NCBI RefSeq assembly: GCF_004833285.1
Contig: NZ_STFG01000001.1
Location: 641,287 to 705,286, forward strand
Length of the DNA stretch: 64,000 nucleotides
Reading direction: 5' to 3'
DNA from: Lampropedia puyangensis
GTDB lineage: Bacteria > Pseudomonadota > Gammaproteobacteria > Burkholderiales > Burkholderiaceae_C
Position 1 is the stretch's first letter; every line of letters begins with the position of its first letter. Below the pieces are notes generated by a model. It saw nothing but the letters and a program-made list of their open reading frames with translations. It did no database searches and was not told where the DNA came from. The position numbers were made by a program, and so were the translations under genes. Shown here piece by piece: positions 9,490-18,916 of this stretch.

Positions 9490-9510
9490 TCGTGTTGCTG
9501 CTTCGCGGTC

Positions 9511-12500
9511 TTAACGTGCCGCGCTCAGGGCTGCAGTCAGATCTGGCAACGCTGCCTTGGCAAACAGCTCTTCAAAATCAGGCATGCGCCCAAGTGCAGC
9601 GGTATTGCGGCGGTCTTGGTCCATGATCCAACCATATGTGGCCGGCGCATCAATAGAGCGGATGTTGCGTTGTGCCAACGCCGCTTTGTAGTCCGCCAGG
9701 CGCTTGGCGGCAATCAAGGCTGCCAGTGCGTCATCGCTGTATGACTCAATGGCAGCACGGGCATGGCGTTGCAGCTTGCTCATCAAACCAAAGTCTTCGG
9801 TCATCAGTAGGTTGCGCACGGCTTTTTGGGCTGCGGCGTCTTCAACGCGCGTATCTTTGGGCAACTGGCTGAGGGCCAATTGCTGCGCCGTACGCAGCAC
9901 TGTGTAGTTGTTGAGCAGCACCAGCATTGCGTGGTTGTCCATTTCGCCATAAGCGGGTACGGCCCCAGCGGCAATGGGTTTACCGTCGCGCCACGCCCGT
10001 TTGAATTTGGCGACTTGGTGGCTGGCTAGCGCTGTAGAGAGTTCTTCGAGCAGCTCTTTGCGGGGTTTGTTCTGCAAAATGGCTGACGCATCTTGGTACA
10101 GCAGCAAGGCGCGCGGCATGGCAAATACAAAATGCACACGCTCGGCATCCCAATGGGTCAGGAGCCAGGCGGCCTTCTCTGAATGGGTGGCCTCAACATG
10201 CCAGCGCAGCAATTGCAAGATGGCCTGTTCATGCACACGCGGCATTTCGCCCTCGTCAGTGAGTTGGCCCAGCAATACAGAGTCGCTGGCGGCGTACTGC
10301 GCCAAGGTGTTGTACGGGTCGTATTGGTAGGCAAAGCCACCGCTCATGCCGTTGCCAAAGCCTTTGCCATACGTCCCCAGGTTGAGCACGACGCCGTTGG
10401 TCATGTATTCACAGCAGAAGTCGCCAACGCCTTCCACGATGGCTGTGGCGCCAGAATTGCGCACCGCAAAGCGATCACCAGCCTGGCCTTGTACAAACAA
10501 GCGACCGCCTGTCGCGCCAAACAGGGCGAAGTTGCCGATCAATACGTTGCCGCCCGGCTCTTGCGAGCCGCCACCTGGCGACAGCACGATCAGCTCACCC
10601 CCGCATTGGCCTTTGCCAACCCCGTCGTTACAGGTGCCGCTGTGTTGCATGCGCATACCGTCATTGCAGAAGGCGCCATACGATTGGCCTGCTGCACCGC
10701 TGGTGTGGATGCGCACACTGCCAGCGCCCAAGTAGCGGCGGCCACGGTCATCGCACAGTACCGCAGGAGTGGACTGCAATTGCTCCTCTGTCAGTTCGTG
10801 GTTGAGCATGCGTTCGATGTCGATGGCCAATTGGCCGCCCACGCTTTTGCAACGGTTGCTCAGCACCACCCCATCGCCGAGTTCAACGCGGTCGGCATGG
10901 TTGCCCACCAGTGCATGCCGCACAGGAGCCAACCAGATTTGATCGTGTGTGAAGTCTTTTTCTAAATACACCGGGGCAGCAATCGTGACTTCGGGCACTA
11001 CGGTGAGCATGGCGCGCAAGTCGAGTGCACCCACTTCATGCGCATGTGCCATTTGATGCAACAGGTCGCTGCGGCCACGCGCTGCGCGCAACGATGGCAG
11101 GCCAATGCGCGCCAAAATTTCACGCACTTCATGGGCCACATTCATGAAGTATTGGGCCAATTGCCGAGGGTCGCCATCGAAAGCTTCGGCATTGGTTGTT
11201 AAGCCTGCGGGACATTTGATGTTGCAGTTCTTGGCCATCACGCATTTGAGCATCATCAGCGCAGTGGTGCCAAACTCAAAGCTGTCGCCGCCCAGCAAAG
11301 CCGCTTTGACCACGTCGGAGCCGGTTTGCATGGCACCGGAGCAGCGCAATTGCACCTTGGCGCGCAAGCCGTTGGCACACAGCGCATGGTGCACTTCGGC
11401 AATGCCAATTTCAGCGACTCGACCGGTATATTTCAAACTGGTGACCGATGCGGCGCCAGTGCCGCCGGTATTGCCAGCTACGTTGATGACATCCGCCCCC
11501 GCTTTGGCAACCCCCACTGCAATGGTGCCAATGCCTTCGCTGGAGACGAGCTTGACAATGACTTTGACGCGTGCGGCCTTGCAGTCATGGATCAGCTGGG
11601 CCAAATCTTCAATGGAATAGGTATCGTGGTGCGGTGGCGGTGAGACCAGCTCTACCCCCGGTGTGCCGCCGCGAGCTGCGGCAATTTCCACCGTGACTTT
11701 GGGCGCAGGCAGTTGCCCGCCTTCGCCGGGCTTGGCCCCTTGACCGATTTTAATTTCCAGCTCTTCAAGCATGGGGTCAGCGAGGTAGCCTGCCCATACA
11801 CCAAAGCGGCCTGAGGCGAGCTGTTTGATGCGTGAGGCACGAATGGTGCCGTGGCGCGAGTAGTGTTCACCGCCTTCACCGCAGTTGCTCATGCCGCCCA
11901 CCATGTTGGTGCCATGGGCCACGGCTTCGTGGGCGGGGGCTACCAGGGCGCCATGGCTCATCGCGCCGGACGCGAAGGTGCGTGTAATTTCGCTGGCCGG
12001 TTGTACGGCGCTTAATGGCAAGCTGCTTGGGGCCTCAAAAAGGCGGCTCAAATAGTCAGCTGCTGCATTGCAGGCGTGGATGTGCAGTGCCTCGTTGTGA
12101 ACCCGCATGTCAAGAATCGAAGGCCCAAAGCGGGTGAGCAATGCATCACCAAGTGCAGCAAGGCGCGCGGGCGCTTCGAGCAATCCGTCAACACAGTCAG
12201 TCAGGTGCAAGGCAAAGCGCTGTCCTTCTTCAACGACTTGACTGCGCAGGCCGCGAACTGCAAAGCCGTTGTTGCACAAGGCGTAGCGGCCCAGTTTTCG
12301 GCCAAATTCGGCGGCACTGTCTACGTGGGTAAGGTCGGCGGGGAAGGCCAAGATATCGCGCAGCGCAGCGGGGCGCTTTTTACGCTCTTGCAGCATCAGA
12401 CTGGAGAATTCCCGGTAGGCCGGCGTGATGGTGAACCCGTCGATGGCCTGCGCAGGAATGCGGTCAAAGCTGTTGGCGTCGTAAGCCTTCGCATTCAATG

Positions 12501-15066
12501 CAAATGCATCGTGCAGTTTGGAGAGGGTAAGCAGGCGTAGAAATTGTTCGCCTTCATGGTTTGGAGCAGTAAATGCAATGGGACGCTCTGTCATGTCCAC
12601 AAAGCCGCGTACGGCGGTGGTGCCATAAGAGTGACCCGCGCCTTCGGAGCGCTCTTTGAATAGCCCCAGCAATGGCACATCGGACTCTGCGCTGACGCGC
12701 AATGCACTTTGGTGCCAGTCAACGACCATGTTGGCAATGTTCTGAAAGCGAGCGCCGCCAACTGGGGTGCGCAGATTGGGAAAGTATTTTTTCAGTACCG
12801 GGTCGTTGGTATCGAGAAAATTCGGTTCGAAAAACTCCCCGCATGAATAGCTCTCGACTGTGCACAGGCCGACTTTCCCCATGGTTTTCATAAGCGCTTT
12901 TTCAGCTGCTTTGGCGTAGCGTTTGAATGCTTTATTGCCTTCTTCACCTTCGCCGTATTTTTCTTCGGCCCGCATTTGCACGCCCAAGGGGTAGATGGCC
13001 GATGCGCCAAAACCCAATGCTGCTGCGATGTGGTGGGAGGAAATGCTTTGCCCACTTTCGACCACGAGAGACACATCCAGCCGCAGACCTTCCTGCACCA
13101 AACGCTGGTTGATGGCGGACACCACAATCAGCATTGGCATGGCTGCGCGGCTAGAAGAAACATGCCGGTCAGTCAATACGGCAATGCCCCCCTGTGAACG
13201 GGCAAAATCCACCACCGCATTGGCCAGGCTGTCAATGGCGTGCTCCAGCGCCAATGCGTTGTCGGTGCGTGTGCTGATACTGGTGCCAACGACGGGCGTA
13301 TACAACATGTCAAAGCGTTCATAAGGGGCAACGCGCTGCTCGCGCAGCCGCAACATGTCCAGATGCGTCAAGATGGGCGTGGGGACAATGACTTGCTGGC
13401 CTTTACTGCGGCCCAAATGCGGCTTGGCACCCAGTGCTACGCGCAGGGTCATGCCATCGGCTTCTCGGATAGAGTCCAGCGGTGGGTTGGTCACCTGTGC
13501 GAAGCGTTGAGAGAAATAATGGGCCACGCCGCCTTCATGGTCGGACAGTGCATTGATGGCGTTGCCATAGCCCATGGCTGAGATTTTTTCGCCTCCTGTG
13601 GCCAACATGGGGTCCATCATGAACTTGAAGGACTCCTGGTTGTAGTAGTACGCGACAAAGCGTTGGTAGCGCTGCAGATCACCGTTGTAGCGCATTGGCG
13701 AACCTTGTTGTTCGGCAGCAATGGCAGGCAAGTCATTGAGGGTGATGCGTGCTTGCGCCAACAGGGCGGGATAGTCCTTTTGCGCAGCCAGTTTCTCAAG
13801 GGCCTGTGCACTGGTGTAGCTGCGGCCTTCTCGGTGGTCAAAATAGAGCATTCCACCCGCTTCAATGCGCCCGCGACGAATCACAGATTCTGGAGCGAAA
13901 GCAATCTGCCCCGCTTCAGACATTGCGCCAAGGTAGTGTTCTGTTTCAATGGAGCGCAAGGGGCGCAGACCCAAGCGATCAAGTCGGGCACCAATGATTT
14001 GGCCGTTGCCGAAAATGAAGGCGGCCGGGCCATCATTTTTTTCCTCATACAGAGAGAAGTATTCCAGCATCGCCCGTACGCGTGGGCAGAGGGCGGTGTC
14101 GTTCTCCCATGCAGGCGGCATCATGGAGACAACGGCCTCAATCAAATCCAAGCCATCTTCAAGCAATCTGCTGTGTAGCGTTTGATCCAGACGTGAGCTG
14201 TCTGACTGCCCCTTGGGACGCACAATTGTTTTATCACGAGCCAAGGCCAAGGCGTTTTCTGCAATCCGGTTCTTGCGGTCGGTGTTGAGCTCGCCATTGT
14301 GCGCCATCAAGCGAAATGGTTGCGCCATTGTGGTGTGCGGGTCTGTGTTGGTGGAAAAACGGGTATGGAAAAACAGATCGCGTACCGCGTGATCCGGATC
14401 CATCAAATCCATGAAGTACGGGATGACTTCGTTGGAGTTCAAACGCCCTTTGAAAACCTGCGTGCGTGAAGACATGGACAGTGGATACAACCCGCCTAAT
14501 TGCGCGTCGGTGAATGCACGCGCTTCAATGGCCAGCAACGCCTGATAGATGCGCTTTTCAAATTCCTCTTGGCTTTGCGTGTCATCGGGCGAAGCAAAAA
14601 TCCATTGCACGATGGGCAGCTGAAACCGCTCTGCTGCTGGCCTTGCTGCAGCATGATTCAACGGCATATCCCGTTTAAAAAGAACGGGGAGTTTGAATTC
14701 CGCCAGTTTGGCTTCGACCCATTGTTCTGCTCGGTCACGCGCATCAGCATCTTTGGGGACAAAAAAATTGCCAACACCAAACTGGCCTGCTTGCAATGGC
14801 AATGCGGTGATTTTGCGAAAAAATGCAATAGACAGGTCTACATTCACCCCCGCACCATCCCCAACGCCTTCGGCGGACATGCCGCCCCGATGCGGCACAG
14901 TGCATAAGGCTTCGTGGGCCAGTTGCAGCACTTCATGCGTCTGTACCCCATCTTTTCGGGTTATGAAACCAACACCGCAGCTGTCAGTCGCATCGTCTGG
15001 GGTGTATAGCCCTGTGGATTCTGACCTGACCAATGCAGAGGGGGAGTGGTGATCCATATTGTTCAT
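9511..15066 (-). CDS. Large glutamate synthase-like protein (GltB family, extended)
   Basis: Member of the glutamate synthase large-subunit family, about 1,851 aa from ATG 15066 versus roughly 1,500 for typical GltB. Order: class II glutaminase domain with nucleophile Cys (about residue 30) in DDATDSCGVGF; central domain; FMN-binding synthase domain containing a [3Fe-4S]-type cysteine set in CVMAKNCNIKCPAG near 1270; GXGXG helix near 1510-1580 (GTYGKGFGNGMSGGFAY). About 190 extra residues follow the normal GltB end. All main catalytic features look intact. The frame is open further upstream to 15204 but that stretch has no good start. There is no gltD next to it, so this may be a paralogue of the housekeeping GOGAT rather than its large subunit. 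Upstream is an AT-rich region. Confidence 0.88.
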   Translation of the reverse strand: MNNMDHHSPSALVRSESTGLYTPDDATDSCGVGFITRKDGVQTHEVLQLAHEALCTVPHRGGMSAEGVGDGAGVNVDLSIAFFRKITALPLQAGQFGVGNFFVPKDADARDRAEQWVEAKLAEFKLPVLFKRDMPLNHAAARPAAERFQLPIVQWIFASPDDTQSQEEFEKRIYQALLAIEARAFTDAQLGGLYPLSMSSRTQVFKGRLNSNEVIPYFMDLMDPDHAVRDLFFHTRFSTNTDPHTTMAQPFRLMAHNGELNTDRKNRIAENALALARDKTIVRPKGQSDSSRLDQTLHSRLLEDGLDLIEAVVSMMPPAWENDTALCPRVRAMLEYFSLYEEKNDGPAAFIFGNGQIIGARLDRLGLRPLRSIETEHYLGAMSEAGQIAFAPESVIRRGRIEAGGMLYFDHREGRSYTSAQALEKLAAQKDYPALLAQARITLNDLPAIAAEQQGSPMRYNGDLQRYQRFVAYYYNQESFKFMMDPMLATGGEKISAMGYGNAINALSDHEGGVAHYFSQRFAQVTNPPLDSIREADGMTLRVALGAKPHLGRSKGQQVIVPTPILTHLDMLRLREQRVAPYERFDMLYTPVVGTSISTRTDNALALEHAIDSLANAVVDFARSQGGIAVLTDRHVSSSRAAMPMLIVVSAINQRLVQEGLRLDVSLVVESGQSISSHHIAAALGFGASAIYPLGVQMRAEEKYGEGEEGNKAFKRYAKAAEKALMKTMGKVGLCTVESYSCGEFFEPNFLDTNDPVLKKYFPNLRTPVGGARFQNIANMVVDWHQSALRVSAESDVPLLGLFKERSEGAGHSYGTTAVRGFVDMTERPIAFTAPNHEGEQFLRLLTLSKLHDAFALNAKAYDANSFDRIPAQAIDGFTITPAYREFSSLMLQERKKRPAALRDILAFPADLTHVDSAAEFGRKLGRYALCNNGFAVRGLRSQVVEEGQRFALHLTDCVDGLLEAPARLAALGDALLTRFGPSILDMRVHNEALHIHACNAAADYLSRLFEAPSSLPLSAVQPASEITRTFASGAMSHGALVAPAHEAVAHGTNMVGGMSNCGEGGEHYSRHGTIRASRIKQLASGRFGVWAGYLADPMLEELEIKIGQGAKPGEGGQLPAPKVTVEIAAARGGTPGVELVSPPPHHDTYSIEDLAQLIHDCKAARVKVIVKLVSSEGIGTIAVGVAKAGADVINVAGNTGGTGAASVTSLKYTGRVAEIGIAEVHHALCANGLRAKVQLRCSGAMQTGSDVVKAALLGGDSFEFGTTALMMLKCVMAKNCNIKCPAGLTTNAEAFDGDPRQLAQYFMNVAHEVREILARIGLPSLRAARGRSDLLHQMAHAHEVGALDLRAMLTVVPEVTIAAPVYLEKDFTHDQIWLAPVRHALVGNHADRVELGDGVVLSNRCKSVGGQLAIDIERMLNHELTEEQLQSTPAVLCDDRGRRYLGAGSVRIHTSGAAGQSYGAFCNDGMRMQHSGTCNDGVGKGQCGGELIVLSPGGGSQEPGGNVLIGNFALFGATGGRLFVQGQAGDRFAVRNSGATAIVEGVGDFCCEYMTNGVVLNLGTYGKGFGNGMSGGFAYQYDPYNTLAQYAASDSVLLGQLTDEGEMPRVHEQAILQLLRWHVEATHSEKAAWLLTHWDAERVHFVFAMPRALLLYQDASAILQNKPRKELLEELSTALASHQVAKFKRAWRDGKPIAAGAVPAYGEMDNHAMLVLLNNYTVLRTAQQLALSQLPKDTRVEDAAAQKAVRNLLMTEDFGLMSKLQRHARAAIESYSDDALAALIAAKRLADYKAALAQRNIRSIDAPATYGWIMDQDRRNTAALGRMPDFEELFAKAALPDLTAALSAAR

Positions 15067-15795
15067 AGGTTTTCTTGGTGTGTTCAAAACAGCCATTTGC
15101 ATGCTGAGAGGTCTGCAGTAAGTGTCCTGACTTTTTATTGGTGTCAAAAATGCGTTTGATATGCATTTACTAATTAGTGCAAAACCTATCTCGAAATTGC
15201 TCAAAGGCGCGCCAGATTACAGATATTTTTCAGGATGCTCAAGAAAAATAAATGGGGACGGTATTTGTTATATAAATTTGCTTATTATTTATAAATAAAT
15301 GGGGACATATATAAAGTTTTTATCCAGAATGAGGGGCATTGCCAATGCGTGGCGAACACAAGCGACTAGAAAGAATGGGGCGCTATGTCAATCAGGTGTG
15401 CACGAAAAATAGTGTGCAATGCAGCAGGCCTATTAAATGCAAGCGTGACAGTGCGCACAGGCCCATGTTTTCGGCGAATTCCAAAAAAAGTGCAGGGGGC
15501 TGTGGCGCAGAGGAGTCGGCCATACACGCTCTGGCCTGAATCAGCACGCTTGTGCGCACGACTGGCGCGGCTGATTTATGTGGTGTGAATAAGTCAATGC
15601 TGCGCCTGGCATCCAATGGATTGGTATTCTTTTCAGAGGGGCGCACCGAAGCGTGCGCCGCAGCATTGCTGGGTTGATTGACGCGTGTACAAACAGAACA
15701 ATGGCGAGCAGATGTTCAGATCGCAGGCCATTCTGGCATTCTTGGAAGCGCGCGAACCTGTCTATAGCGGCCCGTCGTTGACGGTAGCCTTCTTG
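15067..15795. other. Long intergenic region, AT-rich, no supported gene
   Basis: About 730 bases without a convincing gene. The part at 15215-15330 is far richer in A and T than its surroundings and contains a 14-base direct repeat. A hairpin with arms GGCGCAC (15640-15646) and GTGCGCC (15653-15659) lies near the right end without a T-run. Short frames, including one of 84 codons on the minus strand (15392-15646), lack domain or ribosome-site support. Confidence 0.6.
15246..15306 (+). repeat. Direct repeat AAATAAATGGGGAC in AT-rich segment
   Basis: The 14-mer AAATAAATGGGGAC occurs at 15246-15259 and again at 15293-15306, 47 bases apart, inside an AT-rich island upstream of the glutamate-synthase-like gene. 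It may be a regulatory repeat or the remnant of an insertion sequence end. Confidence 0.7.
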
Positions 15796-16341
15796 TTACT
15801 GAGTTGAAGCGCCTTGGGTGCGTTGTTTGGCTATGGGGTGTGTTTGAACCAGTCGTAGCGCCAATGAGAAGCCAGCGCTGTGCCCATCGACTGCGCCATC
15901 CATAAAGTCGATGTAGTAGATTAAGCCGGGTAGCGATGCAATGGGCGTTTGGCTCCAATAGGGGGCGCCATCGCCTAAATCTTCAACGTCAGGAAATACG
16001 TGGGTGTCAATGGCAGCCGTATTGCATGGCTGTATGACTAAACTGTGCAGTTGTTCAATCGTGGGGACTTGCCAACCCTGTCCTTGTTTTTTTGCTGCTT
16101 CTTGCGCCGCAGCAAGATTCATCAGTTGCACATCTCCTGTGCAGGACTGCCCATCCCATTGTTTGCCGATGCTGCAGCGCATCCAAGTCAAGCCGGTTTG
16201 ATGGTCGAGCACATGGGCTTCTTTTAGCTCGAAGCGAGAAGGTGTGGCACTGGGTGTGCTGTCCTTGCATGCGCTCCACGCTAAATTGGGTAGGAGTATT
16301 GCGGTACTAAGGGCGATTAAAACAGAGGGGATCGAACGCAT
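15796..16341 (-). CDS. Exported DUF1566 (Lcl C-terminal domain) protein
   Basis: A 181-aa secreted or periplasmic protein. From ATG 16341 it has a signal peptide (MRSIPSVLIALSTAILLPNLAWSA) and then a DUF1566-type domain, recognisable by the DHQTGLTWMRCSIGKQW core, GWQVPTIEQLHSL and YWSQTP. Several cysteines suggest disulfides. The frame extends 17 codons upstream, but that would bury the signal peptide. Function unknown; the domain resembles a lectin-like fold found in many surface proteins. It is not obviously in an operon and a MITE-like element lies about 100 bases upstream. Confidence 0.78.
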   Translation of the reverse strand: MRSIPSVLIALSTAILLPNLAWSACKDSTPSATPSRFELKEAHVLDHQTGLTWMRCSIGKQWDGQSCTGDVQLMNLAAAQEAAKKQGQGWQVPTIEQLHSLVIQPCNTAAIDTHVFPDVEDLGDGAPYWSQTPIASLPGLIYYIDFMDGAVDGHSAGFSLALRLVQTHPIAKQRTQGASTQ

Positions 16342-16441
16342 GCTGGTGGTGGTACGTATTGGCTTCAAAAGGGCGCCGATACTAGCATGCATGCCTCACA
16401 TCTGGCTCGGCCGCAATCGTATCCACTGCTAAGTATTCTCA

Positions 16442-16580
16442 GAGCGTGTTTAGGATCGGCGACCTGGTCGCGCAAGACTCAAAAAAAGAGGCGGTGCACA
16501 ACGGGTAACGCCGTCATATGCTTTTTGCTCGTAACCTATTGGACTCCACTGCAGTCAGCGAGGGGATCCTAAACACGTTC
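16442..16580. mobile_element. 139-bp MITE-like element with 16-bp terminal inverted repeats
   Basis: The left end GAGCGTGTTTAGGATC (16442-16457) and the reverse complement of the right end (16565-16580), GAACGTGTTTAGGATC, agree at 15 of 16 positions. The element is flanked by a perfect five-base duplication TCTCA at 16437-16441 and 16581-16585. It is too short to encode a transposase, so it must have been moved by one in trans. The right-hand duplication contains the TGA stop of the neighbouring DUF1653 gene. I do not assign an IS family. Confidence 0.85.
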
Positions 16581-16582
16581 TC

Positions 16583-16822
16583 TCATGTGCTGAGTGGTGT
16601 AAAGCGGGCGATGGCTGTGCCATTGTGGGTGACAGGCTCGCAAAACATGGCATAGGGGCGAACCCATAAACCACCATCGCCGTACAAGGGTTTGTACAGC
16701 ACCATAGGCTCAAGGGTTTCGCTGTGGCGAACAACGCCAAGCACCTCGTAGTCGTTGCCTTTGTAATGGTGGTAACGTCCAAGAGGAAGGGTTGGAAGGG
16801 GCGTTAGAGTCATCGTTGTCAC
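16583..16822 (-). CDS. DUF1653 domain protein
   Basis: A 79-aa protein of the DUF1653 family, of unknown function. The family core is clear: GRYHHYKGNDYEVLGVVRH, then SETLEPMVLYKPLYG and GLWVRPYAMFCEPV. The frame starts at ATG 16822, with a second ATG three codons on. Its last codon and TGA stop lie in the target duplication of the adjacent MITE, so the original C-terminus may have been changed by the insertion; the domain itself is intact. It is 22 bases downstream of rarD on the same strand and probably co-transcribed. Confidence 0.88.
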   Translation of the reverse strand: MTTMTLTPLPTLPLGRYHHYKGNDYEVLGVVRHSETLEPMVLYKPLYGDGGLWVRPYAMFCEPVTHNGTAIARFTPLST

Positions 16823-16844
16823 TGTGCTGGACTGGATTGAGGGC

Positions 16845-17780
16845 TTACTGGCCGTTCGCGTGACTGGCTAAACTGGCTTGGCGCAGCCGCCATTGCGCAC
16901 GAATCGAGTCGATGGAGAAAACCAGCAGCCCCAGCCAAATCAAACCAAAGGCGACCAGGTGCTGTTGGGTAAAGGGTTCGTGGTAAACAAAAACACCCAA
17001 CGCCAGTTGCAAAGATGGCGCCAGATATTGCACAAACCCCAAAGTGGACAGCGGCAGGCGTTGTGCCGCATTGGCAAACCACAGCAAAGGCACTGCGGTG
17101 GTCAGCCCTGATGCAGCAACCAGTGCCCAGCCTGCCCAACCATGCTGGCCGACTGCAAGCCCTTGGTCGTTACAACCCAACCAAAGCAAGTAAGCGATGG
17201 CCACAGGCACCACCAGCAACGACTCAACGGTCAGTCCTACCGTGGCCGATACGGGAGTAAATTTGCGAAAGAGGCCATACAATGCAAAAGAACTGGCCAG
17301 CATCAATGAGATCCATGGCACTTGGCCTAGGCGAAGGGCCATCCAGGCAACGCCACAGATGGCCAGGCCAACGGCCAGCCATTGTGCAAGACGCAAACGT
17401 TCGTGCAAGCACAGCACACCAAGCAACACGCTGAATAACGGGTTGATGAAATATCCCAGACTTGCCTGCACGACTTGGTCATGGCTGACCGCCCACACAA
17501 AGCCCAGCCAGTTGACGGAAACCAAGGCCGCAGTCAATGCCAAGACGGCCAGCAAACGTGGTTTGCGAAAAACGGCAGCCAATGCCCGGCCTTGTTGCAT
17601 GCCAAGTACCAATGGCACGATCAGCAGCAGCGTCCAAATCACTCGGTGGGCAATCATTTCCAGGCTGGGCACCCAGGCCACCCACTTCCAGTACACGGCC
17701 ATCAATCCCCAGGAGCCATAGGCCAACAGGGCATAGATCACGCCAGCTTTAGTGTCAGAGGAAGTCGCAGTGGATGGCAT
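16845..17780 (-). CDS. rarD: RarD, EamA-family permease
   Basis: Inner-membrane permease of the RarD (chloramphenicol-sensitivity) group in the drug/metabolite transporter superfamily; substrate unproven. From ATG 17780 it has 311 aa with about ten hydrophobic helices in two EamA halves. Signature stretches are GVIYALLAYGSWGLMAVYWK at the N-terminus, SLGYFINPLFSVLLG and LSTLGFVQYLAPSLQLALGV. The open frame begins 42 codons earlier, but that extension is polar and unlike the family. It is followed closely by the DUF1653 gene. Confidence 0.9.
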   Translation of the reverse strand: MPSTATSSDTKAGVIYALLAYGSWGLMAVYWKWVAWVPSLEMIAHRVIWTLLLIVPLVLGMQQGRALAAVFRKPRLLAVLALTAALVSVNWLGFVWAVSHDQVVQASLGYFINPLFSVLLGVLCLHERLRLAQWLAVGLAICGVAWMALRLGQVPWISLMLASSFALYGLFRKFTPVSATVGLTVESLLVVPVAIAYLLWLGCNDQGLAVGQHGWAGWALVAASGLTTAVPLLWFANAAQRLPLSTLGFVQYLAPSLQLALGVFVYHEPFTQQHLVAFGLIWLGLLVFSIDSIRAQWRLRQASLASHANGQ

Positions 17781-17916
17781 GAAGAGTCCAATAGCAGTGA
17801 GCGAGCGATCATACGACCAGATGCATGCGGGTAGAGCGTAAGGCGTGACATACGCAGGGCTGAAAGTTTTGTGGCGCGTGGAGATGCGTGCGCTTCTGGC
17901 GTTCAATGAAGGGAAG

Positions 17917-18876
17917 TTACGTGCGATCCAGCCAGATGCATGCGGCCATGCGGCCAGTACTGCCTAGTTGCGCTGCATCGCGGCGGTGTGAAAAATACCA
18001 TTGGGCGTTGCGCACCGTACACCACGGCGCACTGCCATCGTTGCCATGCAACTGCGTGATGCCCAGTTTCTGCAGGCGAATACGTGCCACGCCGCTCAAA
18101 TGTGCCATCCAGTGGTCAGGCCGTTGCTGGGGGTGGGGCAGAAAACAGGCCTTGTAGCGTGCATTCAACGCATCGAGTGAATCACAAAGGCTTTCAGACT
18201 CGTCGACAAAGGCATTGCGTACGTCCTTCCCGACTTCAAAGGCTTGCGGGCCAATGCAGGGCCCTAACCAAACCAGTGTGTCATGGGCGATTTCTGCATC
18301 GGTAAGGCTTTGGCTTTGCGTTTGAAACCAGCGCTTAACGGCTTTGCGGAAGGAATCAAAGCTGGTCTCCAGAATTCCCTGCCCATTGGTGCCAGCCAAG
18401 CCGCGCCAACCGGCATGTGCTGCCGCCACAACAGGGGCTTGCTTGTGTGCAAACAAGACAGGCAGGCAGTCGCCCACCATGATGGTGCAGACGACACCGG
18501 GTTGTGTGGTGATGGCTGCATCGGCGCAAACCTGCGTCGTATTTGGGGGCAAGTCTGTTGTAGCGTCTGCAGTCAGTGGATGAACGTCACAGCCATGCAC
18601 TTGTTTGAGATAGCGCGGTGCGGCCGCTTGTGTATACACGCTGGTCGCTTGGATGGCTTGCTGCAGCAGTGCTCGATTGGCTTGGACGTGGGCACGTTCG
18701 TCGCCAACGAACTCGCCCATGTTCCAACTGTCCCATGGCGCGGTACTGTGCCCGCCTTGGCGGGTGGTGAACAGCGCTTTAACGAAAGAGGGGGCAGGCC
18801 ATTGGGGGCGCAATACAAAAGCCTGCGTTGTCTGGTCTGGGAAAAGTGGAGTGGGCTGCGACACGGTTGCTTTCAC
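17917..18876 (-). CDS. pgeF: PgeF/YfiH family peptidoglycan-editing multicopper-type oxidoreductase
   Basis: Laccase-domain protein (YfiH, DUF152), 319 aa. In E. coli the homologue PgeF keeps wrong amino acids such as Ser out of peptidoglycan stems; other homologues show purine nucleoside phosphorylase activity. The metal/active-site pattern is present: LKQVHGCDVH, MVGDCLPVLF, AAAHAGWRGLAGT and LGPCIGPQAFEVG. The start is a GTG at 18876 with no clear ribosome site, so the first residues are uncertain. It is 40 bases downstream of the gspF-like gene on the same strand. Confidence 0.9.
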   Translation of the reverse strand: MKATVSQPTPLFPDQTTQAFVLRPQWPAPSFVKALFTTRQGGHSTAPWDSWNMGEFVGDERAHVQANRALLQQAIQATSVYTQAAAPRYLKQVHGCDVHPLTADATTDLPPNTTQVCADAAITTQPGVVCTIMVGDCLPVLFAHKQAPVVAAAHAGWRGLAGTNGQGILETSFDSFRKAVKRWFQTQSQSLTDAEIAHDTLVWLGPCIGPQAFEVGKDVRNAFVDESESLCDSLDALNARYKACFLPHPQQRPDHWMAHLSGVARIRLQKLGITQLHGNDGSAPWCTVRNAQWYFSHRRDAAQLGSTGRMAACIWLDRT

Positions 18877-18916
18877 TGCGTAAGGGGGGGATGAGCGATG
18901 CGCAAAGAGCGCAGAT

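Noticed and set aside
15392..15646. 84-codon minus-strand frame in the long intergenic region
   Set aside because: No domain, no ribosome site and no operon context; base composition gives no codon signal.
16055..16279. Short frames opposite and within the DUF1566 gene
   Set aside because: Overlap a better-supported exported protein and show no signatures.
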